NCBI GenBank assembly: GCA_014378125.1
Contig: JACMOG010000286.1
Coordinates: 1-6,284, forward strand
Length of the DNA: 6,284 bases
Reading direction: 5' to 3'
From: Vitreoscilla sp.
GTDB taxonomy: Bacteria; Pseudomonadota; Gammaproteobacteria; Burkholderiales; Burkholderiaceae
Part shown: positions 1-6,284 of the stretch, piece after piece
Layout: the number at the start of each line of letters is the position of its first letter
How positions within the stretch are numbered: position 1 is the first letter of the stretch
Made by a program: the position numbers and the translations under genes
Notes under the pieces: model-generated
What the model saw: the letters and a program-made list of their open reading frames with translations, nothing else
The model's database searches: none
What the model was told of the DNA's origin: nothing

Positions 1-177
1 GAAGTGCGCGCCGCTGACCACGAAGACCTTGCGCTCGCCGGCACCACCAGCGCGCACCGCGGCGCGGATGGCGTCGGCGGCCTCCTGCGCGCGCAGCGGC
101 TCGTCGCCATGCACCATGTAGACGTCGCGCAGGCCGCGGGCCAGGTGGTCGGCCAGCTGCTCGGGCCGCACCTGCAT
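1..177 (-). CDS. holA: DNA polymerase III subunit delta, N-terminal 59 residues (partial)
   Basis: This is the start of the delta subunit of the DNA polymerase III clamp loader, which opens the beta sliding clamp so it can be loaded on primed DNA. Only the first 59 codons are in the window; the gene runs off the left edge. The visible protein begins MQVRPEQLADHLARGL and continues with VYMVHGDEPL, which matches the family's N-terminal pattern: a short PEQL-type segment, then a strand ending in a G-(D/N)-(D/E)-P-L turn, then an AxxAIRAA helix. The ATG lies 1 nt after the lptE stop (TGA-C-ATG), and no clear Shine-Dalgarno is seen, so translation is probably coupled to lptE. The position after leuS-lptE is the usual place for holA in proteobacteria. 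The identification is from a short fragment, but sequence and context agree. Confidence 0.92.
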   Translation of the reverse strand, partial: MQVRPEQLADHLARGLRDVYMVHGDEPLRAQEAADAIRAAVRAGGAGERKVFVVSGAHF

Positions 178-178
178 G

Positions 179-808
179 TCAGCGGCCCGCCGCCTGCGAG
201 GCGGCCCACTCGACGGCCGATACCGCAGACGCGGCCGAAGCCGGCGCCAACGCCGCCGACGCGGCGCGCGCGGCCTGCACGTGCGCCGCGGGACCGGTGG
301 GATTGCCCACGGCAGACAGCACGCGCACCAGCTGGTAGGCCATGTCGGACTGCATGTCGCGGTACAACGCCTTCAGCTCGGTGTCCTTGGCCAGCGCGTC
401 CTTCTCGTCGAAGGTCATGTCGCGGAAACGCTCGAGGTCGGCCAGCGGCAGCAGCTCGAGCCCGTTGGGATCGAGCACGCGGTAGCGCAGCTTCACGTGC
501 AGCTCCAGCTCGCGCACCTGGCCGAAGGCGGTGGAGGCTTCCACGGTGGTCTTCTGCGTGTCCTCGATGGCCTCGATCACCACCTGCGACTCGAGCACGC
601 TGGGCGCGATGTGCGCCGATGACGGCAGCGCGCGCCGGATCTCGTCGGCCATCGTCGATCGGTCGCCGAAGCCCGACAGCGCGATGCGCTCGTAGCTCAG
701 CGACTGCGCCACGCGCCGGTGGAAGCCGCAGGCCGCGAGCGAGGCCGCACCGACAACGACCAGCGTGGCCAGCGCCAGGCGGCGGCGAAGGGGCGGGAGC
801 GTGCGCAT
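179..808 (-). CDS. lptE: LPS-assembly lipoprotein LptE
   Basis: LptE is the outer-membrane lipoprotein that plugs the LptD barrel and helps place lipopolysaccharide in the outer leaflet. The 209-residue protein starts with a basic n-region (MRTLPPLRRR), a hydrophobic stretch at about 11-25 and a lipobox LAAC at 24-27, so Cys27 should be lipidated after signal peptidase II cleavage. The mature start, CGFHRR, resembles the CGFHLRG typical of the family. The body at about 28-168 has the expected size and alternating pattern. The last 38 residues or so (172-209) are an alanine-rich low-complexity tail. The start was chosen because the signal peptide begins there and a GAGGT Shine-Dalgarno at 813-817 overlaps the leuS stop. 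The frame stays open further upstream, inside leuS, but that extension is not credible. The gap to leuS is 7 nt and to holA 1 nt, indicating one transcript. Confidence 0.93.
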   Translation of the reverse strand: MRTLPPLRRRLALATLVVVGAASLAACGFHRRVAQSLSYERIALSGFGDRSTMADEIRRALPSSAHIAPSVLESQVVIEAIEDTQKTTVEASTAFGQVRELELHVKLRYRVLDPNGLELLPLADLERFRDMTFDEKDALAKDTELKALYRDMQSDMAYQLVRVLSAVGNPTGPAAHVQAARAASAALAPASAASAVSAVEWAASQAAGR

Positions 809-812
809 GCGG

Positions 813-817
813 ACCTC
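813..817 (-). promoter_or_regulatory. Shine-Dalgarno for lptE, overlapping the leuS stop
   Basis: The minus strand reads TGAGGTCCGCATG, where TGA is the leuS stop codon and ATG the lptE start. GAGGT lies 4 nt before the ATG. The overlap of stop codon and ribosome-binding site supports coupled translation of leuS and lptE, and it decides the lptE start against the longer open frame. Confidence 0.7.
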
Positions 818-3464
818 AGACCACGACGTTGACGAGACGACCCGGCACCACGACGACCTTCTTCGCGGGCTTGCCTTCCATCCAGCGTTGCGCCTCGGGC
901 GACGCGAGCGCGATGGCCTCGATGGCGGCCTTGTCGGCGCTGGCCGGCACGCGCACGCTGCCGCGCGTCTTGCCCAGCACCTGCAACACCAGCTCGAGCT
1001 CGTCCTGTACCAGCGCGGACTCGTCGCCCGCGGGCCAGCCGGCGTCGAGCAGCTGCCGGCCCTTGGCGGCGTAGCCGAGGTCCGTCCACAGGCCTTGCGC
1101 GATGTGCGGGCAGGCCGGGTACAGCGCGCGCAGCAGCACCGAGAAGCCTTCGCGCAGCACCGCGGCCGTGCCGGCGCTGCCGTCGACCGCGAAACCCTCG
1201 AGCGCATTCAGCAGCTTCATCGCGCCGGAGACGACGGTGTTGTATTGCATGCGCTCGTAGTCGTAGGTGACCTGCCTGAGCAGCACGTGCACCTCGCGCC
1301 GCAACGCCTTGGCCGGCGCGCTGAGTTCGCGTGCGCCGACGGTGTCGGCCGCACCCTTGATGAGGTCGGAGTTCTTCGCGCCGAAGCCCCACACGCGCTT
1401 GAGGAAGCGATGCGCGCCTTCGACGCCGGAGTCGTTCCACTCGAGCGTCTGCTCGGGCGGCGACGCGAACATCACGAACAGGCGCGCGGTGTCGGCGCCG
1501 TAGCGATCGATGAGGGCCTGCGGGTCGACGCCGTTGTTCTTCGACTTGGACATCGTCGTCATCTCGTACTCGACCGGCGAGCCGTCGGCCTTGAGCTTCC
1601 AGCTCGTGGCCACGCCCTTGTCGTTGAGCACCGCCTCGACGTCGTGCTCCCAGAAGTAGTTCTTGCCGGCGTCGGCCGGCTTCTGGAAGTAGGCGCCCTT
1701 GAGCACCATGCCCTGCGTGAGCAGGTTCTTGAACGGCTCCGAGAAGTTGATGAGCTTCAGGTCGCGCATGACCTTGGTCCAGAAGCGCGCGTACAGCAGG
1801 TGAAGGATGGCGTGCTCGATGCCGCCGATGTACTGGTCCATCGGCATCCAGTAGTCGGTGCCGGCGCCCACCATCTGCTGGTCGTTCTTCGGGTCGCAGT
1901 AGCGCATGAAGTACCACGACGAGTCGACGAACGTGTCCATCGTGTCGGTCTCGCGGCGCGCGGGCTTGCCGCACTTCGGGCACGCCACATTCAGGAAGGC
2001 GGCGTGCTTGTTGAGCGGATTGCCGGAGCCGTCGGGGATCAGGTCGTCCGGCAGCACCACGGGCAGGTCGGCCTCGGGCACGGGCACCACGCCGTCGACG
2101 TCGCAATGGATGATGGGGATGGGCGTGCCCCAGTAGCGCTGGCGGCTGACGCCCCAGTCGCGCAGGCGCCAGGTGGTTTTCTTCTCGCCCAGGCCGGCGG
2201 CGCCGACCAGGTCGGCCACGCGCGACACGGCCTCCTTGGTGCCGAAGCCGTCGAGCGCGCCGGACTCGATGCACGTGCCGCGCTGCTTGTCGCCGTACCA
2301 CTCCTGCCACGCGTCGGTGGAGAAGGTCTCGCCGGGAACGCTCACCACCTGCTTGATGGGCAGGCCGTACTTCCTGGCGAACGCGAAGTCGCGCTCGTCG
2401 TGCGCGGGCACGCCCATGACGGCGCCGTCGCCGTAGCTCATGAGCACGTAGTTGCCCACCCACACCGGCACCTGCGCGCCCGTGAGCGGATGGATGACCG
2501 TCAGCCCGGTGGGCAGGCCTTCCTTCTCCTTGGTGGCGAGCTCGGCCTCGGTGGTGCCACCGGCCTTGGCGGCCTCGATGAACGCGTTCAACGCGGGGTT
2601 GCCCTTGGCGGCGTGCGCGGCGAGCGGGTGCTCGGGCGCGACGGCGCAGAAGGTGACGCCCATGAGGGTGTCGGCGCGCGTGGTGAACACCCAGAGCTTG
2701 CCGTCGCCGATCAGGCCGCCGGTGTCGTCGTGGATGGTGTGCGGGAACGCGAAGCGCACGCCCTCGCTCTTGCCGATCCAGTTTTCCTGCATCAGGCGCA
2801 CGCGTTCGGGCCAGCCCGAGAGGTATTCCGGGTCTTCGGGATTGGTGACGGCCGACAGCAGTTCCTCGGCGTACTTCGTGATGTTGAGGTAGTAGCCGGG
2901 GATCTCGCGCTTTTCGACCGGGGCACCCGAGCGCCAGCCGTGGCCGTCGATCACCTGCTCGTTGGCCAGCACGGTCATGTCGACCGGATCCCAGTTGACG
3001 ATCTGGGTGCGGCGCTCGGCGATGCCGGCCTCGAGCATCTTCAGGAACAGCCACTGGTTCCACTTGTAGTACGTCGGGTCGCAGGTGGCGACCTCGCGCG
3101 ACCAGTCGATGGCCAGCCCCATGGCCTGCATCTGCTCCTTCATGTGGGCGATGTTGGCGTAAGTCCACTTGGCCGGCGGCACCTTGTTCTTGATGGCGGC
3201 GTTCTCGGCGGGCAGGCCGAAGGCGTCCCAGCCCATGGGCATCAGCACGTTCATGCCCTTCATGCGCAGCTGGCGCGCGAGCATGTCGTTGATGGTGTAG
3301 TTGCGCACGTGCCCCATGTGCAGCTTGCCGCTGGGGTAGGGCAGCATCGAGCACGCGTAGAACTTCTCGCGGCTGGCGTCTTCGCTCACGCGGTAGGCGT
3401 CGGTGGCGCGCCAGTGCGCCTGGGCGGCGGCTTCGACCTCGGAGGGGACGTACTTTTCGTTCAT
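816..3464 (-). CDS. leuS: Leucyl-tRNA synthetase
   Basis: This class I synthetase charges tRNA-Leu with leucine in the cytoplasm and edits mischarged tRNA. The protein is 882 residues, close to the roughly 860 of the E. coli enzyme, and appears complete. Visible landmarks in order are: [10 protein letters not shown] with the HIGH-type motif HMGH at 49-52; the CP1 editing domain with threonine-rich motif TTRADT at 261-266 and the HDERD segment at 355-359 carrying the editing aspartate; the catalytic-core segment [15 protein letters not shown] at 436-450; a probable zinc-binding CPKC at 495-498; DSSWYFMRY at 514-522; and the KMSKS-type loop TMSKS at 637-641, followed by KNNGVDPQ and the anticodon-binding C-terminal part. 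The first Lys of KMSKS is Thr here, while the second Lys (640) is kept. The start [11 protein letters not shown] aligns with the usual N-terminus. No good Shine-Dalgarno precedes it; a TACAAT lies 6 nt upstream. Confidence 0.98.
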   Translation of the reverse strand: MNEKYVPSEVEAAAQAHWRATDAYRVSEDASREKFYACSMLPYPSGKLHMGHVRNYTINDMLARQLRMKGMNVLMPMGWDAFGLPAENAAIKNKVPPAKWTYANIAHMKEQMQAMGLAIDWSREVATCDPTYYKWNQWLFLKMLEAGIAERRTQIVNWDPVDMTVLANEQVIDGHGWRSGAPVEKREIPGYYLNITKYAEELLSAVTNPEDPEYLSGWPERVRLMQENWIGKSEGVRFAFPHTIHDDTGGLIGDGKLWVFTTRADTLMGVTFCAVAPEHPLAAHAAKGNPALNAFIEAAKAGGTTEAELATKEKEGLPTGLTVIHPLTGAQVPVWVGNYVLMSYGDGAVMGVPAHDERDFAFARKYGLPIKQVVSVPGETFSTDAWQEWYGDKQRGTCIESGALDGFGTKEAVSRVADLVGAAGLGEKKTTWRLRDWGVSRQRYWGTPIPIIHCDVDGVVPVPEADLPVVLPDDLIPDGSGNPLNKHAAFLNVACPKCGKPARRETDTMDTFVDSSWYFMRYCDPKNDQQMVGAGTDYWMPMDQYIGGIEHAILHLLYARFWTKVMRDLKLINFSEPFKNLLTQGMVLKGAYFQKPADAGKNYFWEHDVEAVLNDKGVATSWKLKADGSPVEYEMTTMSKSKNNGVDPQALIDRYGADTARLFVMFASPPEQTLEWNDSGVEGAHRFLKRVWGFGAKNSDLIKGAADTVGARELSAPAKALRREVHVLLRQVTYDYERMQYNTVVSGAMKLLNALEGFAVDGSAGTAAVLREGFSVLLRALYPACPHIAQGLWTDLGYAAKGRQLLDAGWPAGDESALVQDELELVLQVLGKTRGSVRVPASADKAAIEAIALASPEAQRWMEGKPAKKVVVVPGRLVNVVV

Positions 3465-3470
3465 GCCCCG

Positions 3471-3476
3471 ATTGTA
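3471..3476 (-). promoter_or_regulatory. -10-like box TACAAT at the leuS start
   Basis: On the minus strand TACAAT stands in a very GC-rich region and is followed by CGGGGC and then the leuS ATG. It differs from the sigma-70 consensus TATAAT at one position. No convincing -35 hexamer is seen about 17 nt upstream. If transcription starts about 7 nt after the box, it would begin at or next to the ATG and give a leaderless or nearly leaderless mRNA, which fits the lack of a Shine-Dalgarno. The call is by eye from one hexamer. Confidence 0.5.
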
Positions 3477-3489
3477 GGAGGGGCGGGCG

Positions 3490-3508
3490 CCCGGCGCCCC
3501 GCGCCGGG
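3490..3508. repeat. Perfect 7-bp inverted repeat between divergent promoters
   Basis: CCCGGCG at 3490-3496 and CGCCGGG at 3502-3508 are exact reverse complements separated by CCCCG. The dyad sits between the two outward-facing -10-like boxes of leuS and the plus-strand exported-protein gene, where an operator could act on both. It is all G and C, so it could also have arisen by base composition. Confidence 0.35.
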
Positions 3509-3512
3509 ACGC

Positions 3513-3518
3513 TACATT
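3513..3518 (+). promoter_or_regulatory. -10-like box TACATT before the first exported-protein gene
   Basis: TACATT is followed by CGCGC and the ATG at 3524, mirroring the arrangement at leuS on the other strand. It matches TATAAT at four of six positions, including the first TA and the final T. No -35 hexamer or Shine-Dalgarno stands out. If it is used, the transcript would start at about the ATG, leaving a leaderless message or initiation at the second ATG at 3545. Confidence 0.4.
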
Positions 3519-3523
3519 CGCGC

Positions 3524-4345
3524 ATGTCCTCCACCCGCCACGCGATGCCGCGCCTGAAGTCCCTCGCCCTGCTGGCGTTCGCGCTGGCCGGTGCCCTGCC
3601 CGCGCACGCCGCCGCCGACGATCCGGAATGCGGCGCCGCCGAGCTGGCCGTGCTCGGCCGCGAACTGCGGATCGACCACTTCGTGCCGGGCCCGGCCGAC
3701 TTCGGCCAGGACGCCAACGGCGTGGTGGTGGCCTCCAGCTGCCGGAAGTCGCCCGACGATCCGCGCCTCACGCTGGCGGCGGTGGCGTGGGACGCGCACG
3801 CGGAGGATTCCAAGGCGCTCGTCGTGGCGGTGATCGACGCGTCTGCATCGCTGGCGCTGCTGAAGGACGAGATCGGCGAGGACGCCGCCACCCAGGTGAC
3901 GAGCGGCAGCCTGCGCCTGGACACCGCGCCCTACAGGCTGGCGCCCGACGTGCGCGCGTTCGGCGTGGACGTGCTTCCCGCCGACGCCAGCTGCGGCGAT
4001 GGCGGTTCCGGCGCGTCGCGCACGCTCTATGTCCGCGAGGGCAAGGCGCTGCGTCCCGTGCTGCAAGGCCTGACCATGAGCGAGTACCGTTACGTGCGCG
4101 GCAACCAGGCGCGCTGCGTGTCCGACCCGCGGCAGGCGGAGACCGCGATCGTCGAGGACTTCAAGGTCAGCATCGGCCTGGGGGTTCCCGGCAAGGGGGG
4201 CTGGCGCGACCTGGTGCTCACCGGCACGTCGAAGCGCAGCGACCACAAGCCCGGTCGCAGGCCCTTGCATGTGCACGTGCGATACGGCGGCGGCGGCTAT
4301 CCGCTGGACACGTTTCAGCAAGCCTGGACGGCTTGGCGCAAGTAA
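3524..4345 (+). CDS. Exported four-cysteine protein of unknown function (first paralogue)
   Basis: I do not recognise this 273-residue family. Residues 1-30 look like a Sec signal peptide: basic residues up to Lys12, a hydrophobic run [14 protein letters not shown], and an AHA-A cleavage site near 29-30. This predicts a periplasmic or secreted protein. The mature part has cysteines at 36, 73, 157 and 198, probably two disulfides. Recognisable segments are [10 protein letters not shown] (44-53), [15 protein letters not shown] (127-141) with RAFG at 144-147, GGSGA (160-164), [11 protein letters not shown] (177-187), RDLVLTGT (228-235), and the C-terminal QQAWTAWRK. All recur in the gene at 4482-5324. 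No enzyme motif or membrane segment beyond the signal is seen. The start could be ATG 3524 or ATG 3545 (residue 8), as neither has a Shine-Dalgarno. It is divergent from leuS. Codon use is GC-rich like its neighbours, so there is no visible sign of recent transfer. Confidence 0.85.
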   Translation: MSSTRHAMPRLKSLALLAFALAGALPAHAAADDPECGAAELAVLGRELRIDHFVPGPADFGQDANGVVVASSCRKSPDDPRLTLAAVAWDAHAEDSKALVVAVIDASASLALLKDEIGEDAATQVTSGSLRLDTAPYRLAPDVRAFGVDVLPADASCGDGGSGASRTLYVREGKALRPVLQGLTMSEYRYVRGNQARCVSDPRQAETAIVEDFKVSIGLGVPGKGGWRDLVLTGTSKRSDHKPGRRPLHVHVRYGGGGYPLDTFQQAWTAWRK

Positions 4346-4379
4346 CCGGTTGGCCCTGCCCATTGCGTCTGGTTACCGC

Positions 4380-4406
4380 GCCCGGGTGGACGCGGATCGC
4401 CCGGGC
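4380..4406 (+). repeat. Stem-loop after the first paralogue
   Basis: GCCCGGG at 4380-4386 pairs with CCCGGGC at 4400-4406 around a 13-nt loop, starting 34 nt after the TAA at 4343-4345. No T-run follows, so it is a poor intrinsic terminator; attenuation or chance in GC-rich DNA are equally possible. Confidence 0.3.
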
Positions 4407-4436
4407 ACGCGATGATCGCCGCTCGACGGTGAGACG

Positions 4437-4464
4437 GGCCCGACCGCGAGGCCCGGACCGCGAG
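4437..4464 (+). repeat. Imperfect tandem repeat, 14 and 15 nt
   Basis: GGCCCGACCGCGAG (4437-4450) is followed directly by GGCCCGGACCGCGAG (4450-4464), sharing one G and differing by one inserted G. It lies just upstream of the ribosome-binding site of the second paralogue. It could be a duplicated protein-binding site or a replication-slippage product. Confidence 0.45.
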
Positions 4465-4468
4465 AACC

Positions 4469-4473
4469 GGGAG
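4469..4473 (+). promoter_or_regulatory. Shine-Dalgarno for the second paralogue
   Basis: GGGAG lies 8 nt before the ATG at 4482. This spacing favours ATG 4482 over the in-frame GTG at 4473, which would overlap the motif itself. Confidence 0.65.
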
Positions 4474-4481
4474 TGGAGAAC

Positions 4482-5324
4482 ATGAAGTCGTTGAGGAAAG
4501 CCGCCCTGCACGCGGCGTACGTCGGGGCGCTTTGCGCGAGCGCCTCGGGCTGCCTGGCCGCCAGCGAGCACGAGCAGGCCGTCGGCGCCCAGGTGGAGCA
4601 GCTGTGCGACGCGCGCACGCTCGCCACGCTGGGCCGCTACGTGAAGGTGGACAACTTCAGGGAGCCCGCGCTGGGCCACGACGCCGACGCCAGCGCCATG
4701 GTGGCGGCTTCGGCCTGCCGCGCGGCCCCGGCGTACGGCGGTCGCCTGGCCGCGGTGGCCTACCGCGCGGGCCACCAGGACGACCTGCTGCTGGTGATCG
4801 CCCTGGTCGACGGCGCCGGCCACGTGGGCCCGGCCTTCAAGGGCAACCTCGACAGCGATCCGAACGTGAAGATCGTATCGGGCAGCCTGTGGTTGGACAC
4901 CGCCGCCTACGACCTCGCGCCCGGCGCGCGCGCGTTCGGGCTCGACATCACCACCGGCCTGCAGCGCGGATGCGTCGCCGGCGGATCGGGCGCCCGCCGC
5001 AGCCTGTTCGTGAGCCAGGGGCGCTTCATCCGGCCGGTGCTGCAAGACCTGCCGATGTCGGAATGGAACCTGGTCCAGCGCGGTCGCTCGGCCTGCACCG
5101 ACAGCGGCGCGCCCGACCTCACCATCACCGAGAACTTCTCGGCCACGCTGGGCCTGGCGCCCACGTCCACCCGCGGCTACCGCGACCTGGTGGTGACGGG
5201 CACCGCCGCGCGCGACGACGGGCACGTCGACGAGCGACCGGTGCTTCGCACCGTGCTCAAGTGGGATGGCCGGGTGTACTCCACCGACGAACAGCAGCGG
5301 GCATGGACGGCCTGGCGCCAGTAA
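4482..5324 (+). CDS. Exported four-cysteine protein of unknown function, possible lipoprotein (second paralogue)
   Basis: The 280-residue product is a paralogue of the protein at 3524-4345, roughly 40% identical by eye over the mature part. I do not recognise the family. Starting at ATG 4482, it begins MKSLRKAALHAAYVGAL, a signal peptide. ASGC at 21-24 may be a lipobox with Cys24 as lipidation site; otherwise signal peptidase I could cut near LAA-SE. The four conserved cysteines are at 42, 79, 164 and 205, spaced 37, 85 and 41 against 37, 84 and 41 in the first paralogue. Shared segments include LGRYVKVDNF (50-59), SGSLWLDTA (133-141), LAPGARAFGLD (145-155), GGSGA (167-171), RPVLQDLPMSE (184-194), RDLVVTGT (234-241) and the end AWTAWRQ. 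An in-frame GTG at 4473 would add three residues but lacks a ribosome-binding site. Transcription converges on exbD, with a hairpin between them. Confidence 0.85.
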   Translation: MKSLRKAALHAAYVGALCASASGCLAASEHEQAVGAQVEQLCDARTLATLGRYVKVDNFREPALGHDADASAMVAASACRAAPAYGGRLAAVAYRAGHQDDLLLVIALVDGAGHVGPAFKGNLDSDPNVKIVSGSLWLDTAAYDLAPGARAFGLDITTGLQRGCVAGGSGARRSLFVSQGRFIRPVLQDLPMSEWNLVQRGRSACTDSGAPDLTITENFSATLGLAPTSTRGYRDLVVTGTAARDDGHVDERPVLRTVLKWDGRVYSTDEQQRAWTAWRQ

Positions 5325-5328
5325 ATAC

Positions 5329-5357
5329 AGGGGTCTGGCCCTTCAGGGCCAGACCCC

Positions 5358-5358
<1 letters not shown>
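5329..5358. terminator. Perfect 13-bp hairpin, probable bidirectional terminator
   Basis: AGGGGTCTGGCCC (5329-5341) and GGGCCAGACCCCT (5346-5358) are perfect complements around the loop TTCA. The stem starts 4 nt after the TAA of the plus-strand gene, and its right end shares a base with the exbD TGA (5360-5358), so it can serve both convergent genes. There is no T-tract on the plus side (CACTTCAGG follows); the minus side continues GTATTTA, only weakly T-rich. The GGGGTCTG-type core also resembles short palindromes that recur in some proteobacterial genomes, so a REP-like repeat is the alternative. Confidence 0.7.
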
Positions 5359-5774
<416 letters not shown>

Positions 5775-5777
5775 GGC

Positions 5778-6284
5778 TCAGCGCGCGCCGGCGTCCAGTT
5801 GCATCTCGCGCAGGTCGTGCGCGAAGCCCTCGAGCTCGGCCTCGCAGCCGGCCACGCGCTTGCCGAAGATGTTGTACGCCAGCACCGCGGGGATGGCGAC
5901 GGCGAGGCCCGCGGCGGTGAAGATGAGCGCCTCGCCCACGGGGCCGGCGATCTTGTCGATGGTGACGCCGTTGCCCTCGGCCATGCCGCCCAGCGCGTGG
6001 AAGATGCCCCACACGGTTCCGAACAGCCCGATGAAGGGCGCGGTGGAGCCGGTGGACGCCAGCACCACCTGCCCGTACTGCAGCTGCGCCAGGCCGGCGT
6101 GCAGCGCGTCGCGCAGGCGGCGCGTGAGCTGCGAATCGGCGTGGCCCTTCGCTTCGAGCGTGCCCCCGGAGGGTGTGGCGACGGCCGCAGCCAGCAGCGG
6201 GACGAGCGCGCCTTCGCGGTCGAAGGCGGTGAGTGCGTCGCGGCCGGCATCGAGGCTCGGCGCGGCCCAGAACGCCGGCACTGC
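5778..6284 (-). CDS. exbB: ExbB/TolQ/MotA-family proton channel protein, C-terminal part (partial)
   Basis: This is the larger channel subunit that pairs with the ExbD-type protein encoded 3 nt downstream. The visible 168 residues are the C-terminal part; the N-terminal membrane segment lies beyond the right edge. Counting from the first visible residue, a charged cytoplasmic region at about 1-72 includes FWAAPSLDAGRDAL. The second membrane segment at about 73-98 carries the family signature STGSTAPFIGLFGTVWGIF, and the third at about 114-138 reads GPVGEALIFTAAGLAVAIP, with Glu118 and Thr123 at the conserved polar channel positions. A GTG at 6281-6279 could be read as a start, but the frame is open to the edge and the first membrane helix would be missing, so the gene is treated as truncated by the window. 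ExbB versus TolQ versus a generic MotA/TolQ/ExbB protein cannot be settled here. Confidence 0.92.
   Translation of the reverse strand, partial: AVPAFWAAPSLDAGRDALTAFDREGALVPLLAAAVATPSGGTLEAKGHADSQLTRRLRDALHAGLAQLQYGQVVLASTGSTAPFIGLFGTVWGIFHALGGMAEGNGVTIDKIAGPVGEALIFTAAGLAVAIPAVLAYNIFGKRVAGCEAELEGFAHDLREMQLDAGAR

Larger units (their letters stand above)
4346..4481. other. 136-bp intergenic gap between the two paralogues
   Basis: No open frame here is credible as a gene. The gap holds a stem-loop with arms GCCCGGG (4380-4386) and CCCGGGC (4400-4406), an imperfect tandem repeat at 4437-4464, and a Shine-Dalgarno at 4469-4473. I see no clear -10/-35 pair, so it is open whether the second gene has its own promoter or reads through from the first. 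Confidence 0.6.

Noticed and set aside
179..1207. Long 342-codon reading of lptE extending into leuS
   Set aside because: The N-terminal extension is an out-of-frame reading of leuS; the signal peptide and lipobox place the start at 808, with a Shine-Dalgarno just before it.
765..3557. Plus-strand open frame of 930 codons antisense to leuS
   Set aside because: Codon-mirror shadow of leuS. The product is rich in His, Val, Leu and Gly with no domain-like segment, and it conflicts with a confident gene.
697..3924. Minus-strand open frame of 1075 codons overlapping leuS
   Set aside because: It is out of frame with the intact leuS; the translation is Arg/Ala/Gly/His-rich noise, typical of a shadow frame in 70% GC DNA.
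3512..4363. Minus-strand open frame of 283 codons antisense to the first paralogue
   Set aside because: The plus-strand frame has a signal peptide and a paralogue next door; the antisense frame has neither.
4380..4406. Stem-loop as a strong intrinsic terminator of the first paralogue
   Set aside because: No T-run follows and the loop is 13 nt, so it is kept only as a low-confidence repeat.
4473..4475. GTG as the start of the second paralogue
   Set aside because: It overlaps the GGGAG motif that is well spaced for the ATG at 4482, and MKSLRK is a more usual signal-peptide beginning.
4218..5225. Minus-strand open frame of 335 codons antisense to the second paralogue
   Set aside because: Shadow frame crossing the intergenic gap, with a compositionally biased product and no ribosome-binding site.
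6279..6281. GTG as the start of the exbB-like gene
   Set aside because: Starting here would remove the first membrane helix that the family needs, and the frame is open to the window edge.

Overview
The window is about 70% GC and reads as chromosome of a betaproteobacterium, most likely a Burkholderiales member (Comamonadaceae or the Rubrivivax/Leptothrix lineage). The basis is the GC content, the gene order and the flavour of the recognisable proteins; no rRNA or other taxonomic marker is present. There is no sign of a transposase, phage gene, tRNA or CRISPR array.

Layout, left to right. (1) Positions 1-3464, minus strand: a tight run leuS - lptE - holA, read right to left. leuS (leucyl-tRNA synthetase) is complete, lptE (outer-membrane lipoprotein for LPS assembly) is complete, and holA (delta subunit of DNA polymerase III) is cut by the window edge after 59 codons. 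Spacings are 7 nt and 1 nt, so these are probably co-transcribed and translationally coupled. (2) Positions 3465-3523: a 59-bp divergent promoter region with a -10-like hexamer almost touching the start codon on each side and a perfect 7-bp inverted repeat between them. (3) Positions 3524-5324, plus strand: two exported proteins of unknown function, 273 and 280 residues. They are clearly paralogues of each other, with four cysteines at almost identical spacing and the same C-terminal AWTAWR motif. They are separated by a 136-bp non-coding gap that holds a stem-loop, a short tandem repeat and a good ribosome-binding site for the second gene. (4) Positions 5329-5358: a perfect 13-bp hairpin with a 4-nt loop, placed between two convergent genes and probably a shared terminator. 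(5) Positions 5358-6284, minus strand: exbD/tolR-type and exbB/tolQ-type genes of a proton-driven energy-transducing complex; the exbB-like gene is cut at the right edge.

The housekeeping genes on both flanks point the same way. From memory, exbB-exbD-leuS-lptE-holA is a common contiguous order in this part of the betaproteobacteria. The two plus-strand paralogues therefore look like a cassette lying in, or inserted into, an otherwise conserved minus-strand cluster. That pair is the least explained part of the window. I do not recognise the family and assign no function; what can be seen is export, probable disulfide bonding and an old tandem duplication.
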